DNA from: Paenibacillus rhizovicinus
GTDB lineage: Bacteria; Bacillota; Bacilli; Paenibacillales; Paenibacillaceae
DNA length: 64,000 nucleotides
Assembly: GCF_010365285.1 (NCBI RefSeq)
Contig: NZ_CP048286.1
Coordinates: forward strand, 4,718,501 to 4,782,500
Reading direction: 5' to 3'
The notes below the pieces were generated by a model. The model was not told the DNA's origin. It saw nothing but the letters and a program-made list of their open reading frames with translations, and made no database searches. How positions within the stretch are numbered: the stretch's first letter is position 1; each line of letters starts with the position of its first letter. Positions 25,963 to 34,581 of this stretch are shown one piece after another. Position numbers and translations under genes: made by a program.

Positions 25963-26454
25963 TCACGCCGTCAGCGCTTCCAGCTCCGCCTTCTGCCGAA
26001 AATGATGCCGGGTATGCATGCCGATCAAGTCGAACCATTCGCGCGCGTTTAGCCAGCCGAAGCCGCCGTGCTGCCATTTCATGCTCGGATTAATCGCTTC
26101 CAGCTGCAGCTCCCAGGCAAGCATGTCGCGTTCGATCCGGTCCAATCCCGCAAGCAGCTCTTCTTTGCTGCGTTCGTTGCTCGGCGTAAACTCCGGCGTA
26201 TCCGGAAGCTTGATGCGAATAGGCGGAAACGCGCCGCGCAGATATACGTCCTCGCCGGCTTCGGTCTTGCCGGCAGGTTGTTCTTCGACCGACTGCGCGC
26301 AGAAGGCGACATGGGACAAATATTCGTCAGCTACCGCGATGAGATGGTCGATCAGCTGCCCCAGCGACCAGCCGCCCTGTTTGGCGATGCGCCGCAGCCT
26401 GTCCGGAGGATAGCTTTTCAAATCCTTCTTGAACGCCTCAATGAAATCGTACAT
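25963..26454 (-). CDS. DinB-family four-helix protein
   Basis: 163 residues. GGWSLGQLIDHLIAVADEYLSHV near residue 27 and the C-terminal WFDLIGMHTRHHFRQKAELEAL give the three-His metal site (H in IDHL, and the HxxHH pair) of DinB/YfiT-like metalloproteins. Many use bacillithiol or other thiols as substrates (S-transferases); the exact role is unknown. The gene lies 22 bases upstream of the GntR gene's stop on the same strand, so the two might be co-transcribed. Confidence 0.85.
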   Translation of the reverse strand: MYDFIEAFKKDLKSYPPDRLRRIAKQGGWSLGQLIDHLIAVADEYLSHVAFCAQSVEEQPAGKTEAGEDVYLRGAFPPIRIKLPDTPEFTPSNERSKEELLAGLDRIERDMLAWELQLEAINPSMKWQHGGFGWLNAREWFDLIGMHTRHHFRQKAELEALTA

Positions 26455-26476
26455 CGTTAAACGCCCCTTTGCCGCG

Positions 26477-27154
26477 TTATTTATCGTCCGGGAGAGCAGG
26501 CTGCAACAAGGCTACGTTCTCGTCATGGATATGCGCCTTCATAAGCCGGCATGCCAGCTCGATATCCTTCGCTCTCATCGCCTGCAGGAGAATGTCGTGC
26601 TCTTCGTAGATTTGGCGAGGGTCGCTGTACATCGGGTTCTGGATGAAGAAATGCAAGCGAATCCGATTGACGATGCTCGACCAGATATTCATGACGTTGC
26701 TGGCGCGCGACGCCTGAATGATGTATTCGTGAAAGGCAATGTCGTTATTCACGATCCCGGCGGGATCCTCCCGTTCGACGGCTTCCCGGATGCCATCGAC
26801 GAAGGTTTGCATGTGCGCGAAATCCGCATCGGTCATTTGAGAGAGACCGGAGCGAATCGCGAACAGCTCGATCGTAAGCCGGATCGGTATGAGCACCTCG
26901 ATGACTTCCTCCTGCGAGAATTCCGCTACGACGGTTTCTTTGTACGGCGAGGAGTGCAGGAGACCTTCTTGCTCGAGCGTTCTCATCGCTTCGCGAATCG
27001 GTCCGCGGCTGACGCCCATTTCTTTGGCAATCGCGCTTTCCCTCAGCTTATCGCCCGGCTTCAGTTGGCCGTTCAGAATCGCATTGCGTATGTCATCCGT
27101 TATTCGATGTCTTAATGATGTTGGCTTTTGCTCTTTGAAGCTGAAATTGTCCAT
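26477..27154 (-). CDS. GntR-family regulator, FadR/FCD subgroup
   Basis: 225 residues starting at ATG 27154 (MDNFSFKEQ) with GAGGT 8 bases before. Winged helix at about 10-75: LRHRITDDIRNAILNGQLKPGDKLRESAIAKEMGVSRGPIREAMRTLEQEGLLHSSP. The FCD effector domain (80-215) is all-helical with D-x-x-F-H (NDIAFHEYII) and later His residues that bind a metal and an organic acid. It is divergent from the enolase-superfamily gene, and the palindrome between them is its likely operator. FCD regulators often respond to sugar acids. Confidence 0.93.
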   Translation of the reverse strand: MDNFSFKEQKPTSLRHRITDDIRNAILNGQLKPGDKLRESAIAKEMGVSRGPIREAMRTLEQEGLLHSSPYKETVVAEFSQEEVIEVLIPIRLTIELFAIRSGLSQMTDADFAHMQTFVDGIREAVEREDPAGIVNNDIAFHEYIIQASRASNVMNIWSSIVNRIRLHFFIQNPMYSDPRQIYEEHDILLQAMRAKDIELACRLMKAHIHDENVALLQPALPDDK

Positions 27155-27238
27155 GCTTGCGTACCTCGCTGATCTCGACATGAATAGATAGGTCAATGAT
27201 AGGCGAATCCCATCTTCCTGTCAAAAAAAATAAACAAT

Positions 27239-27256
27239 AAGATTGTTGACAATCTT
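27239..27256 (+). promoter_or_regulatory. Perfect palindrome, likely GntR operator
   Basis: AAGATTGT-TG-ACAATCTT is an exact 8+2+8 palindrome. It overlaps the -35 box of the sugar-acid operon, so binding would block RNA polymerase. Confidence 0.78.
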
Positions 27257-27274
27257 ACGAAATGATTTTATACT
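27246..27274 (+). promoter_or_regulatory. Strong sigma-A promoter of the sugar-acid operon
   Basis: A perfect TTGACA (27246-27251), 17-base spacing and TATACT (27269-27274), 59 bases before the start codon of the enolase-superfamily gene. Confidence 0.88.
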
Positions 27275-27333
27275 CGCCTTGAACGTGAACAGCATGCGGA
27301 ATATTCTCTAACTCATACAGTAGGCAGGTGACC

Positions 27334-28461
27334 ATGCACGTGAAGATCACGGATGTAGAAGTGCTTTATTTGAAGCTTCCCCAGGTCGACGCGTCGCGCT
27401 GCGACGGCACGCAGGACACGTTGATCGTCCGGGTACGGACAGACGAAGGGATCGACGGAATCGGCGAAATCGACTCTGTTCCGGTCGTTGCCCGCGCCGT
27501 TATCGAAGCCCCGCCATCGCATTCGATCGCGACAGGCCTCAAGGAGCTGTTAATAGGCGAAGATCCTTTCGAGGTTGAGCGGCTGTGGGACAAAATGTAC
27601 ATGGGCGCGCTCTATTACGGGCGAACGGGTCCCGTGCTTCATGCGATGAGCGGGATCGACATTGCGCTTTGGGACATCATCGGCAAAGCTGCCAACCGTC
27701 CGACAGCTCAAATGCTGGGCGGAATCTATCGCAGGGAAATACCCGTCTACGCCAGCCTGCTTATGCCGGACACGATTGCAGAGGCTGCCAAGCTCGCCGA
27801 GAAGTACATGAACCTCGGCTACAAAGCAATCAAATTCGGCTGGGGCCCGATCGGACGCGTATCGCAGGCCTTCGATATCGAGCTTGTCCGCACGATCCGG
27901 TCGGTCATCGGCGACGAGAACCGGCTTATGATCGATGTCGGCCAAGTCTGGGACGTCAAGCACGCGATCCGGATGGCGGCGGAATTCGAGCGTTACGGCG
28001 TGTACTGGATGGAGGAACCGCTGCCGCCGGACGATTTAACCGGTTACAAGCTGTTGTCGGAGCAAGCCGGCATTTATATCGCGACAGGCGAGCAGGAGAG
28101 CGGCAGAAGGTCGTTCGACAGACTGCTGCGCGAAGGCGGAGTCGACATTCTGCAGCCGGATCTAGGACGCTGCGGGGGGCTGACGGAAGCACGCAAGATC
28201 GCCGTTATGGCTTACGATCGCAACCGCAAGGTCGTTCCTCATGCGTTCAAGACGGGCGTGCTGGTGGCGGCGAGCGCGCATTTCGCGGCGAGCATGCCGC
28301 AAGGCGACTTGATTGAATATACGCTCTCGGATTCCCCGCTCGCCAGGCATGCCGTAGCGAATCCGCTTGCGATCAAGGACGGCTGCGTTCGGCTGCCGGA
28401 AAGCCCGGGTCTGGGCATCGAGCTCGACGAGCAGACCGTGAAGAAGTATCTCGTAACGTAA
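27334..28461 (+). CDS. Mandelate racemase/muconate lactonizing-type enzyme (enolase superfamily)
   Basis: 375 residues from ATG 27334 (GTG 27328 is an alternative). The N-terminal capping domain is followed by a barrel with Lys pair K164/K167 (GYKAIKFGW), metal ligands D201 (MIDVGQ), E227 (MEEPL) and E253 (GEQES), and His303 (VPHAFKTG). This matches acid-sugar dehydratases/racemases, which take a proton next to a carboxylate. Candidates are aldonate or uronate dehydratases; the substrate cannot be fixed. It is the first gene after the GntR-controlled promoter. Confidence 0.9.
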   Translation: MHVKITDVEVLYLKLPQVDASRCDGTQDTLIVRVRTDEGIDGIGEIDSVPVVARAVIEAPPSHSIATGLKELLIGEDPFEVERLWDKMYMGALYYGRTGPVLHAMSGIDIALWDIIGKAANRPTAQMLGGIYRREIPVYASLLMPDTIAEAAKLAEKYMNLGYKAIKFGWGPIGRVSQAFDIELVRTIRSVIGDENRLMIDVGQVWDVKHAIRMAAEFERYGVYWMEEPLPPDDLTGYKLLSEQAGIYIATGEQESGRRSFDRLLREGGVDILQPDLGRCGGLTEARKIAVMAYDRNRKVVPHAFKTGVLVAASAHFAASMPQGDLIEYTLSDSPLARHAVANPLAIKDGCVRLPESPGLGIELDEQTVKKYLVT

Positions 28462-28576
28462 CTTGCGCGCCGCACCAACGACAACGACAATGATCTACTA
28501 TTAGGAAGCAGCGGCTGTTTTAGCATTGTTTTAGCATCATGCCAGAAGCAATCACTTTAAACAGGAGGCCTATCCG

Positions 28577-29335
28577 ATGAAATTGCATGCTTTGACGATG
28601 GAACAAATGTTGGCTTGGGAGCGGGACGGTTACCTTGCGATCGAGGATTTTCTAAATCCGGAAGAGTTAAGCGTTTACAATGCGGCGATGGACCAGACAT
28701 TGGCGGATTACAAAGCGAAGGGCAATGTCATGCCGCCGAATATTGATCAGGTCAGCGGCGTCATCGAGCATGGCGAACTCTATCTGCAGCTAATGGAGCA
28801 TCCGCGCATGATGGGCGTGATGCGCGATGTCTTCGGCGATGCGTTTACGATGATCGACAACGAGCTGTTCATCAAACATCCCGGACAGGTTACGCATGCT
28901 TCCTGGCATCGCGACACGACCACGACGATGCATCTTGGCAAGAAGCGGGTTCCGTTCATGGTCAAAGTGTTCTACTTCATGGCAGACGTTCCTTATGACG
29001 GCGGATGTCTATCCTTCCTCCCGGGCAGCCGGCATATGCCGGATGAGCTGCTTCCGTCCAGCGATCATGGCGAACAGATGCCTGGACATGTGCGCATGAA
29101 TGTCAAAGCAGGCACGGCGGTGCTCTTCGACGGGGCCACGTATCATGCCGCCATGGACAACAAGTCCAATCAACAGCGAAGATCGCTCATTTATAATTAC
29201 GGACCGCTGTTCCTCCGGACTTGGCCGGGTTATGAGCCGAGTCAGAGACTGCTGGAGAACCAAGCGAATACGCCGCTGAGGAACATGCTGCTGGGCGCTT
29301 CTCCTTGGCCCAATGCTCCGCATGTGTTCCAATAG
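28577..29335 (+). CDS. Phytanoyl-CoA dioxygenase (PhyH)-family Fe(II)/2-oxoglutarate oxygenase
   Basis: 252 residues. The iron site is seen as H111-x-D113 (WHRD) and the distal H190 (TYHAAMDN); R201/R202 (QRRSLIYNY) would bind 2-oxoglutarate. The N-terminal MEQMLAWERDGYLAIEDFLNPEEL is typical PhyH. Such enzymes hydroxylate small molecules. Placed between the enolase-type enzyme and an oxidoreductase, it probably modifies the compound imported by the following transporter. Iron-free members exist, but all ligands are present here. AGGAGG precedes the ATG. Confidence 0.9.
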   Translation: MKLHALTMEQMLAWERDGYLAIEDFLNPEELSVYNAAMDQTLADYKAKGNVMPPNIDQVSGVIEHGELYLQLMEHPRMMGVMRDVFGDAFTMIDNELFIKHPGQVTHASWHRDTTTTMHLGKKRVPFMVKVFYFMADVPYDGGCLSFLPGSRHMPDELLPSSDHGEQMPGHVRMNVKAGTAVLFDGATYHAAMDNKSNQQRRSLIYNYGPLFLRTWPGYEPSQRLLENQANTPLRNMLLGASPWPNAPHVFQ

Positions 29336-29352
29336 CCCGGGAGGACGATGAA

Positions 29353-30660
29353 TTGGATAACTTGCTGCTTCGGCAATTGACGGCCAGATCCAAGCCGATT
29401 CGAGTAGGCGTGGCGGGGGCAGGCCGGTTCAGCGCCGGACTTGTCATCCAGGCCGCGCGCATGAAGGGGCTGCAAATATCGGTACTGTACGATGCTCAGC
29501 CACAGTATGCGGTTGAGGCGTATATGGCTGCCGGCCACGATAAGAATGATATTCGCGGCGCTGATTCTCCGGCCGGCATTCAAGAGGCGATCGAAGCAGG
29601 CAAGCCCGTCATCGCTGCGAATCCTTTCGATATGCTGGCATGCGACCTGGACGTCATCGTGGATTCCACGGGATTGCCAGTATTCGGCGCGCAGTTCGCT
29701 TACGAGGCCTTACGGCATAAGAAACACGTGGTGATGGTTAATATCGAAGCGGACGTAGGTGTCGGTCCGGCGCTGCGCAGACTGGCAGAGCAAGAAGGAG
29801 TCGTCTATACGCTCGCCGACGGCGATCAGCCCAGTTTGGCGAAGGGGTTGTACGATTGGGCGCAAACGTTAGGGTTCGACGTCCCCGTGCTTGGTAAATG
29901 GATGACGGTCCACTCACAGGAGGAGGCGGATCGTCGTCTGAATGACCGCAATGGCATGCGGGATACGGATATCGCGTATTGGGACGGTTCCAAGTATCAA
30001 ATCGAAATGGCGTGCATGGCGAATATGACCGGTTACGTACCGGATATTCCCGGCATGCATAAGCCCCGGATACCGCTTGTGGAGATTCCGGAAGCGTTCC
30101 GTCTCCGCGTTGAAGGGGGCATTTTGAATCGGAGCGGCGTTGTCGACGTCGTGGATGTCCCATACACGGGCGACTTCAACCGGGATCATCTGAATGGCGG
30201 CGTCTTCATTGTCATCGGAAGCCCGGATCCCTTCGTCCGGCGCCAGCTGCGGGAGAAAGGCATACCCATGTCATCGGACGGGTCGCAAGGCATCATCTAT
30301 CGCGCGCATCATCTTGTCGGCATGGAGACACCTATATCCATCGCGAAAGCCGTCTTGCTCGGCGAGGCAACGGGAAGCCCTAAACCCCGGGCGTCAAGCG
30401 ACGTCGTGGCCGTAGCCAAGAGGCATGTCAAAGCAGGAGAGACGCTTGATGGCATGGGCGGCGAATCGGTGCGTGCGCATTTGGTGGCGGCTGTCGGTTC
30501 TTCGGCAGATGACGGACTCCCTTATGCGCTCGCTCAGCATGTGGTTGCCGGCGTAGATATTCCGAAGGGAACGATGATCACCTACGGTATGCTGCGGGAA
30601 CGGGGCACTGATTTCATTTGGCGGTTGAGGGAAATTCAAGACGGTTTGAACGAATTCTAA
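29353..30660 (+). CDS. Homoserine-dehydrogenase-like NAD(P) oxidoreductase with SAF domain (COG4091 type)
   Basis: 435 residues starting at TTG 29353, with GGGAGGA 8 bases before; the longer frame lies inside the PhyH gene. An N-terminal Rossmann fold has RVGVAGAGRFSAGLVIQAARM, DVIVDSTGLPVFGAQFAYEALRHKKHVVMVNIEADV and the YTLADGDQPSLAKGLYDWAQTLGF block. The last 70 residues are a SAF-type domain (VVAVAKRHVKAGETLDGMGGE ... IPKGTMITYGML). Members of this group are poorly characterised dehydrogenases of sugar-acid pathways. It is the third gene of the GntR-controlled operon and ends in a terminator. Confidence 0.82.
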   Translation: MDNLLLRQLTARSKPIRVGVAGAGRFSAGLVIQAARMKGLQISVLYDAQPQYAVEAYMAAGHDKNDIRGADSPAGIQEAIEAGKPVIAANPFDMLACDLDVIVDSTGLPVFGAQFAYEALRHKKHVVMVNIEADVGVGPALRRLAEQEGVVYTLADGDQPSLAKGLYDWAQTLGFDVPVLGKWMTVHSQEEADRRLNDRNGMRDTDIAYWDGSKYQIEMACMANMTGYVPDIPGMHKPRIPLVEIPEAFRLRVEGGILNRSGVVDVVDVPYTGDFNRDHLNGGVFIVIGSPDPFVRRQLREKGIPMSSDGSQGIIYRAHHLVGMETPISIAKAVLLGEATGSPKPRASSDVVAVAKRHVKAGETLDGMGGESVRAHLVAAVGSSADDGLPYALAQHVVAGVDIPKGTMITYGMLRERGTDFIWRLREIQDGLNEF

Positions 30661-30672
30661 TCCGGAACGATC

Positions 30673-30716
30673 AACAATCCGTTCGCTTCTATACGAGGCC
30701 GAATGGATTGTTTTTT
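30673..30716 (+). terminator. Terminator after the COG4091-type gene
   Basis: AACAATCCgTTCG pairs with CGAAtGGATTGTT, with a 17-base loop and a T6 run. It separates the enzyme genes from the transporter genes. Confidence 0.8.
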
Positions 30717-30833
30717 GTTGCGCCCTTATAGCGAACTGCCATTGAAAAGTGATAGGTTTCATTGCTTGCTCTCATAGGAACGGTTCCCCTTCTTTTCTAT
30801 ACTAAATGTAACCGGTCAAGAGGAGGGAAAAAG

Positions 30834-31799
30834 TTGGAGGCACAGCAATCCATCCTTGCAGCGACGGAACAAACCAAGCGTACTTCGAAGCCGAAGCTGC
30901 TCGAGATATTAAGAAACCAGTGGGATTTGCAGCTCATGATCATCCCTTCCATCGTGCTGATCTTTATTTTCAGCTACATTCCGATGTACGGCGTGCTGAT
31001 GGCGTTTCAGGACTACAACATGTTCGAAGGCTTCTGGGCAAGCCCATGGGTGGGATTCAAGCATTTCCGGATGTTTGTCGAGGCGCCCGAGTTTTGGCAA
31101 ATCATGCGCAATACCATCATGATCAGCCTGCTCAAGCTGTTCTTCGGATTTCCGGCACCGATCGTATTGGCGCTGCTGCTGAACGAAATCAGAAGCATGG
31201 TGTTTAAGCGAATCGTGCAAACCGTCAGCTATTTGCCGCATTTCCTATCGTGGGTGATCGTAGCCGGTTTTGCGATGTCCATGCTCTCCACCGATAACGG
31301 GAGCATCAACATTTTGCTGCAGCAGCTTCACTTGATCAAGGAGCCGATTAATTTCTTGTCCATGCCGGAATATTTCTGGACTATCATCGTAACGACGGGC
31401 ATTTGGAAGGATATCGGCTTCGCGACGATCGTGTACCTCGCGGCCATCGCCGGCGTTGACCCGCACTTGTATGAATCGGCTTCGATCGACGGGGCGAGCC
31501 GCTTCCGGATGATGATTCTGATTACGATCCCGTGCATCATGCCGGTTGTCATTATCTTTCTGATCTTGGCGGTAGGCGGAATTTTGAATGCGGGCTTCGA
31601 TGACCTGCTGCTGCTTGGGAGCAACCCGATTCTACGCGATGTCTCCGATGTCATCGACACGTATGTGTATCGCGTCGGTATCCTGAGCAACCGGTACTCG
31701 TATGCAACGGCTGCCGGACTATTCAAGGCAGTCATCAGCGTCGGGCTGCTCGTACTGGCCAACCGCATTGCCCGCCGCATGGGGTCGAGCTTGTGGTAA
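30834..31799 (+). CDS. LplB-type sugar ABC transporter permease
   Basis: 321 residues, start TTG 30834 with AGGAGGG 6 bases before; upstream residues of the longer frame are unlike the family. Six membrane helices; IPSIVLIFIFSYIPMYGVLMAFQDYNMFEGFWASPWVGFKHFRMF is the LplB N-terminal signature, and DPHLYESASIDGASRFRMMILITIPCI is the EAA loop for an ATPase. It pairs with the following permease. The system has no ATPase of its own. Confidence 0.93.
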   Translation: MEAQQSILAATEQTKRTSKPKLLEILRNQWDLQLMIIPSIVLIFIFSYIPMYGVLMAFQDYNMFEGFWASPWVGFKHFRMFVEAPEFWQIMRNTIMISLLKLFFGFPAPIVLALLLNEIRSMVFKRIVQTVSYLPHFLSWVIVAGFAMSMLSTDNGSINILLQQLHLIKEPINFLSMPEYFWTIIVTTGIWKDIGFATIVYLAAIAGVDPHLYESASIDGASRFRMMILITIPCIMPVVIIFLILAVGGILNAGFDDLLLLGSNPILRDVSDVIDTYVYRVGILSNRYSYATAAGLFKAVISVGLLVLANRIARRMGSSLW

Positions 31800-31845
31800 T
31801 CCGCCAGATCCCGGCAGCGATTAATACAAGAAGGAGCGACCGTTT

Positions 31846-32748
31846 ATGCATTTGAGCAGCGGAGACCGCGTCTTACAGTTCTGTATTTATATCGTTCTCG
31901 TCATTCTCGCCTTCGTGACGCTGTATCCGTTCTGGAACAGTCTGATCATCTCCCTTAATTCGGGGACGGATACGTCGCTTGGCGGCGTCACGTTCTGGCC
32001 CCGCGATTTTACGATGATCAACTACAAAATCGTGTTCAGGGATGAACGCCTGCTGCATGCCTTCCTCGTCTCGGTCCTGAGAACGGTCATCGGTACTTTT
32101 CTGGCTATCTTCTGCACCTCGATTTTCGCCTATGCGATGTCCCGCAGAGGCGTGGCCGGCAAGAAGTTTTACATGATCTTTTGCATCATCACGATGTATT
32201 TCAGCGGCGGATTAATCCCATTCTTCCTCGTTTGCCGCGCGCTCGGCATGATGGACTCCTTCTGGGTCATGATTATCCCCGGGTTGATCAGCGTATGGAA
32301 CATGATTATCTTTCGGACCTTCTTCATGGAGCTGCCGGAAGGACTCGAAGAATCCGCCAAAATCGACGGCGCGAACCATTTCAGCATTTACTTCCGCATC
32401 TTTTTGCCGTTGTCCGGTCCTGTCGTAGCGACGCTCTCGTTGTTCACGGCAGTCGGCCATTGGAACGACTGGTTCACGGCGACGATCTTCATCAATAATC
32501 CGGATCTGATCCCGATTCAAACGCTGCTGAATCAGATTCTGAATTCCAATATCGTTTCGGAACAATTGGCGCAAGCTTCGGGAGGCAACGCCTCGGCGCT
32601 GGACGCATTGGACCGGTTGAAGTCGGTAACGACGAAATCGCTATCTTCGGCCACGATGATGGTGGCTACCCTGCCGATCATATTGGTTTACCCGTTCGTG
32701 CAGAAATATTTCGTCAAAGGCGTGCTCGTTGGCTCACTGAAGGGCTGA
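31846..32748 (+). CDS. YtcP/LplC-type sugar ABC transporter permease
   Basis: 300 residues, six helices. LYPFWNSLIISLNSGTDTSLGGVTFWPRDFTMINYKIVF, GGLIPFFLVCRALGMMDSFWVMIIPGLISVWNMIIFRTFF and the EAA loop LPEGLEESAKIDGANHFSIYFRIFLPLS are the usual YtcP features, as is the tail VQKYFVKGVLVGSLKG. It forms the channel with the LplB-type partner. Confidence 0.94.
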   Translation: MHLSSGDRVLQFCIYIVLVILAFVTLYPFWNSLIISLNSGTDTSLGGVTFWPRDFTMINYKIVFRDERLLHAFLVSVLRTVIGTFLAIFCTSIFAYAMSRRGVAGKKFYMIFCIITMYFSGGLIPFFLVCRALGMMDSFWVMIIPGLISVWNMIIFRTFFMELPEGLEESAKIDGANHFSIYFRIFLPLSGPVVATLSLFTAVGHWNDWFTATIFINNPDLIPIQTLLNQILNSNIVSEQLAQASGGNASALDALDRLKSVTTKSLSSATMMVATLPIILVYPFVQKYFVKGVLVGSLKG

Positions 32749-32820
32749 TCGAACGATAGAGTCGGTGATAAGCTGGTAAGAAAAGCTTGCACATACATTC
32801 CGTAAACAGGGGGTATTCAA

Positions 32821-34491
32821 TTGAAGGCCGGAAAAATGTGGTCGGCAGTACTTGTAAGCATGCTCGGCGCGGCTCTTATTCTATCCGCATGCAGCAATGG
32901 CAATGGCAATGACAATGGCAAAGGGAAAGAGACGAATGCCAAGGCGGAAGCAAACAGCCCGAAAGCCGGGACGGCTGACAAGAGCGAGGACGAACCGATT
33001 AAAGCGGAGCCGCTGACATTCTCGTATTTCGGAAATTACGACTGGTGGGGAATCACTTCGTGGGGACAAGATATGATCTCCAAATGGATCACGGAGAAGA
33101 TGGGCGTAACGGTCAAGGAGGTCGCTACCGGAGGCGCGTCGCAAGCCAAGCTCAATACGATGATTGCATCCAACAACCTCCCCGATCTCATCTTGATGGA
33201 CCGCGGGCCGGGCGTAGAGCGTTTGCGGGCAGCAGGGGCATTAGTGCCGCTTGATGATTATTTGGATAAATACCCGAACTTCAAGCAATACGTCGGGGAA
33301 GCCACGTTGAACCTGCTTCGTTCCCCGGATGGCAAACTGTATCAGCTGCCGAACTACTATACGTCCACGCCCAACGGAAACTCCGGCTGGCTGATCGAGA
33401 AGAAAATCTACAAGGAGCTCGGTTCGCCGGCACTGGAAACTTTCGATGATCTGCATGCCTATTTGAAACTCGTCAAAGAGAAATATCCGACTGTCATCCC
33501 GCTTGAGATCGATACCGCAGGCTGGGGACATCGCATGATCTATACCGGCTTCAAAGAGAATAACCCGCCGATGCTGGTTGACCATTCCGTCTATGTGGAC
33601 GGCGATCAATTCAAGCCGATTTGGGGCGATCCGGTTTATGCCGAGTCTTTGAAATACGTCAGCATGCTGTTCAGGGAGAAACTGATCTCCCAGGATGCGC
33701 TGACGCAAACAGGCGATCAGCTCTCTGAAAAGCTGGTCAACGGACGCGTAGCCGTTATTGCCGCGGGCGATGCAGCCAATCTCGGACGTACACCGGATGA
33801 AGAATTGAAGAAGAAAGATCCGGAGGATGGCTATATGGCCGTCTGGCCGATTCACAAAGAAGGTCTCGACAAAAACAAAATCACGCCGAACAACTGGAAC
33901 TCGCTCGGCTGGAACGTAAACGTGATTACGAAGAACGCGAAGGATCCGGAGGGGATCTTCCGATTCCTTGACTGGATGACAGGTCCGGAAGGCCAGCAGG
34001 TCGTATGGTTCGGTCCGCAGGGCGTACTGTGGGATTCGGTTGACGGAGACGGCATCCCGGTGCCGAACGATAAATGGACATCGATGCCGTCGGAAGAAAA
34101 GGACAAGATCGGTTTGCAATCGTATAACTTCGTGGGCAATACGACCTTCATCGACGGCGCGAAAGTGAAAATCGAGATGGCGCTGCCGGAGGAGAAACGC
34201 AACTGGTCGACGGTTCAGCAAACGAATGTGTTCTGGAAAACGTCGATGAACGCGACGCAATTCGTCAATCTGGATCCGCTTCCGGATACAGCGGAAGGCA
34301 TTGCGGCGCAGAGCGTTAGCGAAATCGCCAAAGAGGCGCTTGCCAAGGCGATCTTCGCGAAGAACGACGCTGAAGTCGATGCCGTGCTGGCACAAGCGGA
34401 GAAGGATGCGCGGAAGGTCGGATTCGACCAGGTGCTGACGTTTAAAACGAACGCGTGGCATAAGAACCAGACCATCGTCGAAGGCAATTAG
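32821..34491 (+). CDS. LplA-type extracellular sugar-binding lipoprotein
   Basis: 556 residues from TTG 32821. The signal peptide ends in the lipobox LSAC (Cys24), followed by a short low-complexity linker. The large binding domain has LTFSYFGNYDWWG, MGVTVKEVATGGASQAKLNTMIASNNLPDLILMDRG and DGKLYQLPNYYTSTPNGNSGWLIEKKIYKELG, as in LplA/YtcQ-type proteins. It binds an oligosaccharide outside the cell for the two preceding permeases. Gene order (permease, permease, binding protein) is normal for this subgroup. Confidence 0.92.
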   Translation: MKAGKMWSAVLVSMLGAALILSACSNGNGNDNGKGKETNAKAEANSPKAGTADKSEDEPIKAEPLTFSYFGNYDWWGITSWGQDMISKWITEKMGVTVKEVATGGASQAKLNTMIASNNLPDLILMDRGPGVERLRAAGALVPLDDYLDKYPNFKQYVGEATLNLLRSPDGKLYQLPNYYTSTPNGNSGWLIEKKIYKELGSPALETFDDLHAYLKLVKEKYPTVIPLEIDTAGWGHRMIYTGFKENNPPMLVDHSVYVDGDQFKPIWGDPVYAESLKYVSMLFREKLISQDALTQTGDQLSEKLVNGRVAVIAAGDAANLGRTPDEELKKKDPEDGYMAVWPIHKEGLDKNKITPNNWNSLGWNVNVITKNAKDPEGIFRFLDWMTGPEGQQVVWFGPQGVLWDSVDGDGIPVPNDKWTSMPSEEKDKIGLQSYNFVGNTTFIDGAKVKIEMALPEEKRNWSTVQQTNVFWKTSMNATQFVNLDPLPDTAEGIAAQSVSEIAKEALAKAIFAKNDAEVDAVLAQAEKDARKVGFDQVLTFKTNAWHKNQTIVEGN

Positions 34492-34515
34492 TTGCATCTT
34501 GCCGATCGTTAGAAG

Positions 34516-34552
34516 GAGAGTATACTTGAAACTAGGTATACTCTCTTTTTTT
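34516..34552 (+). terminator. Terminator after the LplA-type gene
   Basis: GAGAGTATAC pairs exactly with GTATACTCTC around ten bases, then seven T. The yesN start follows 30 bases on. Confidence 0.85.
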
Positions 34553-34581
34553 ACCAGTTTAATCGCGAAGGGAGACTGGCT

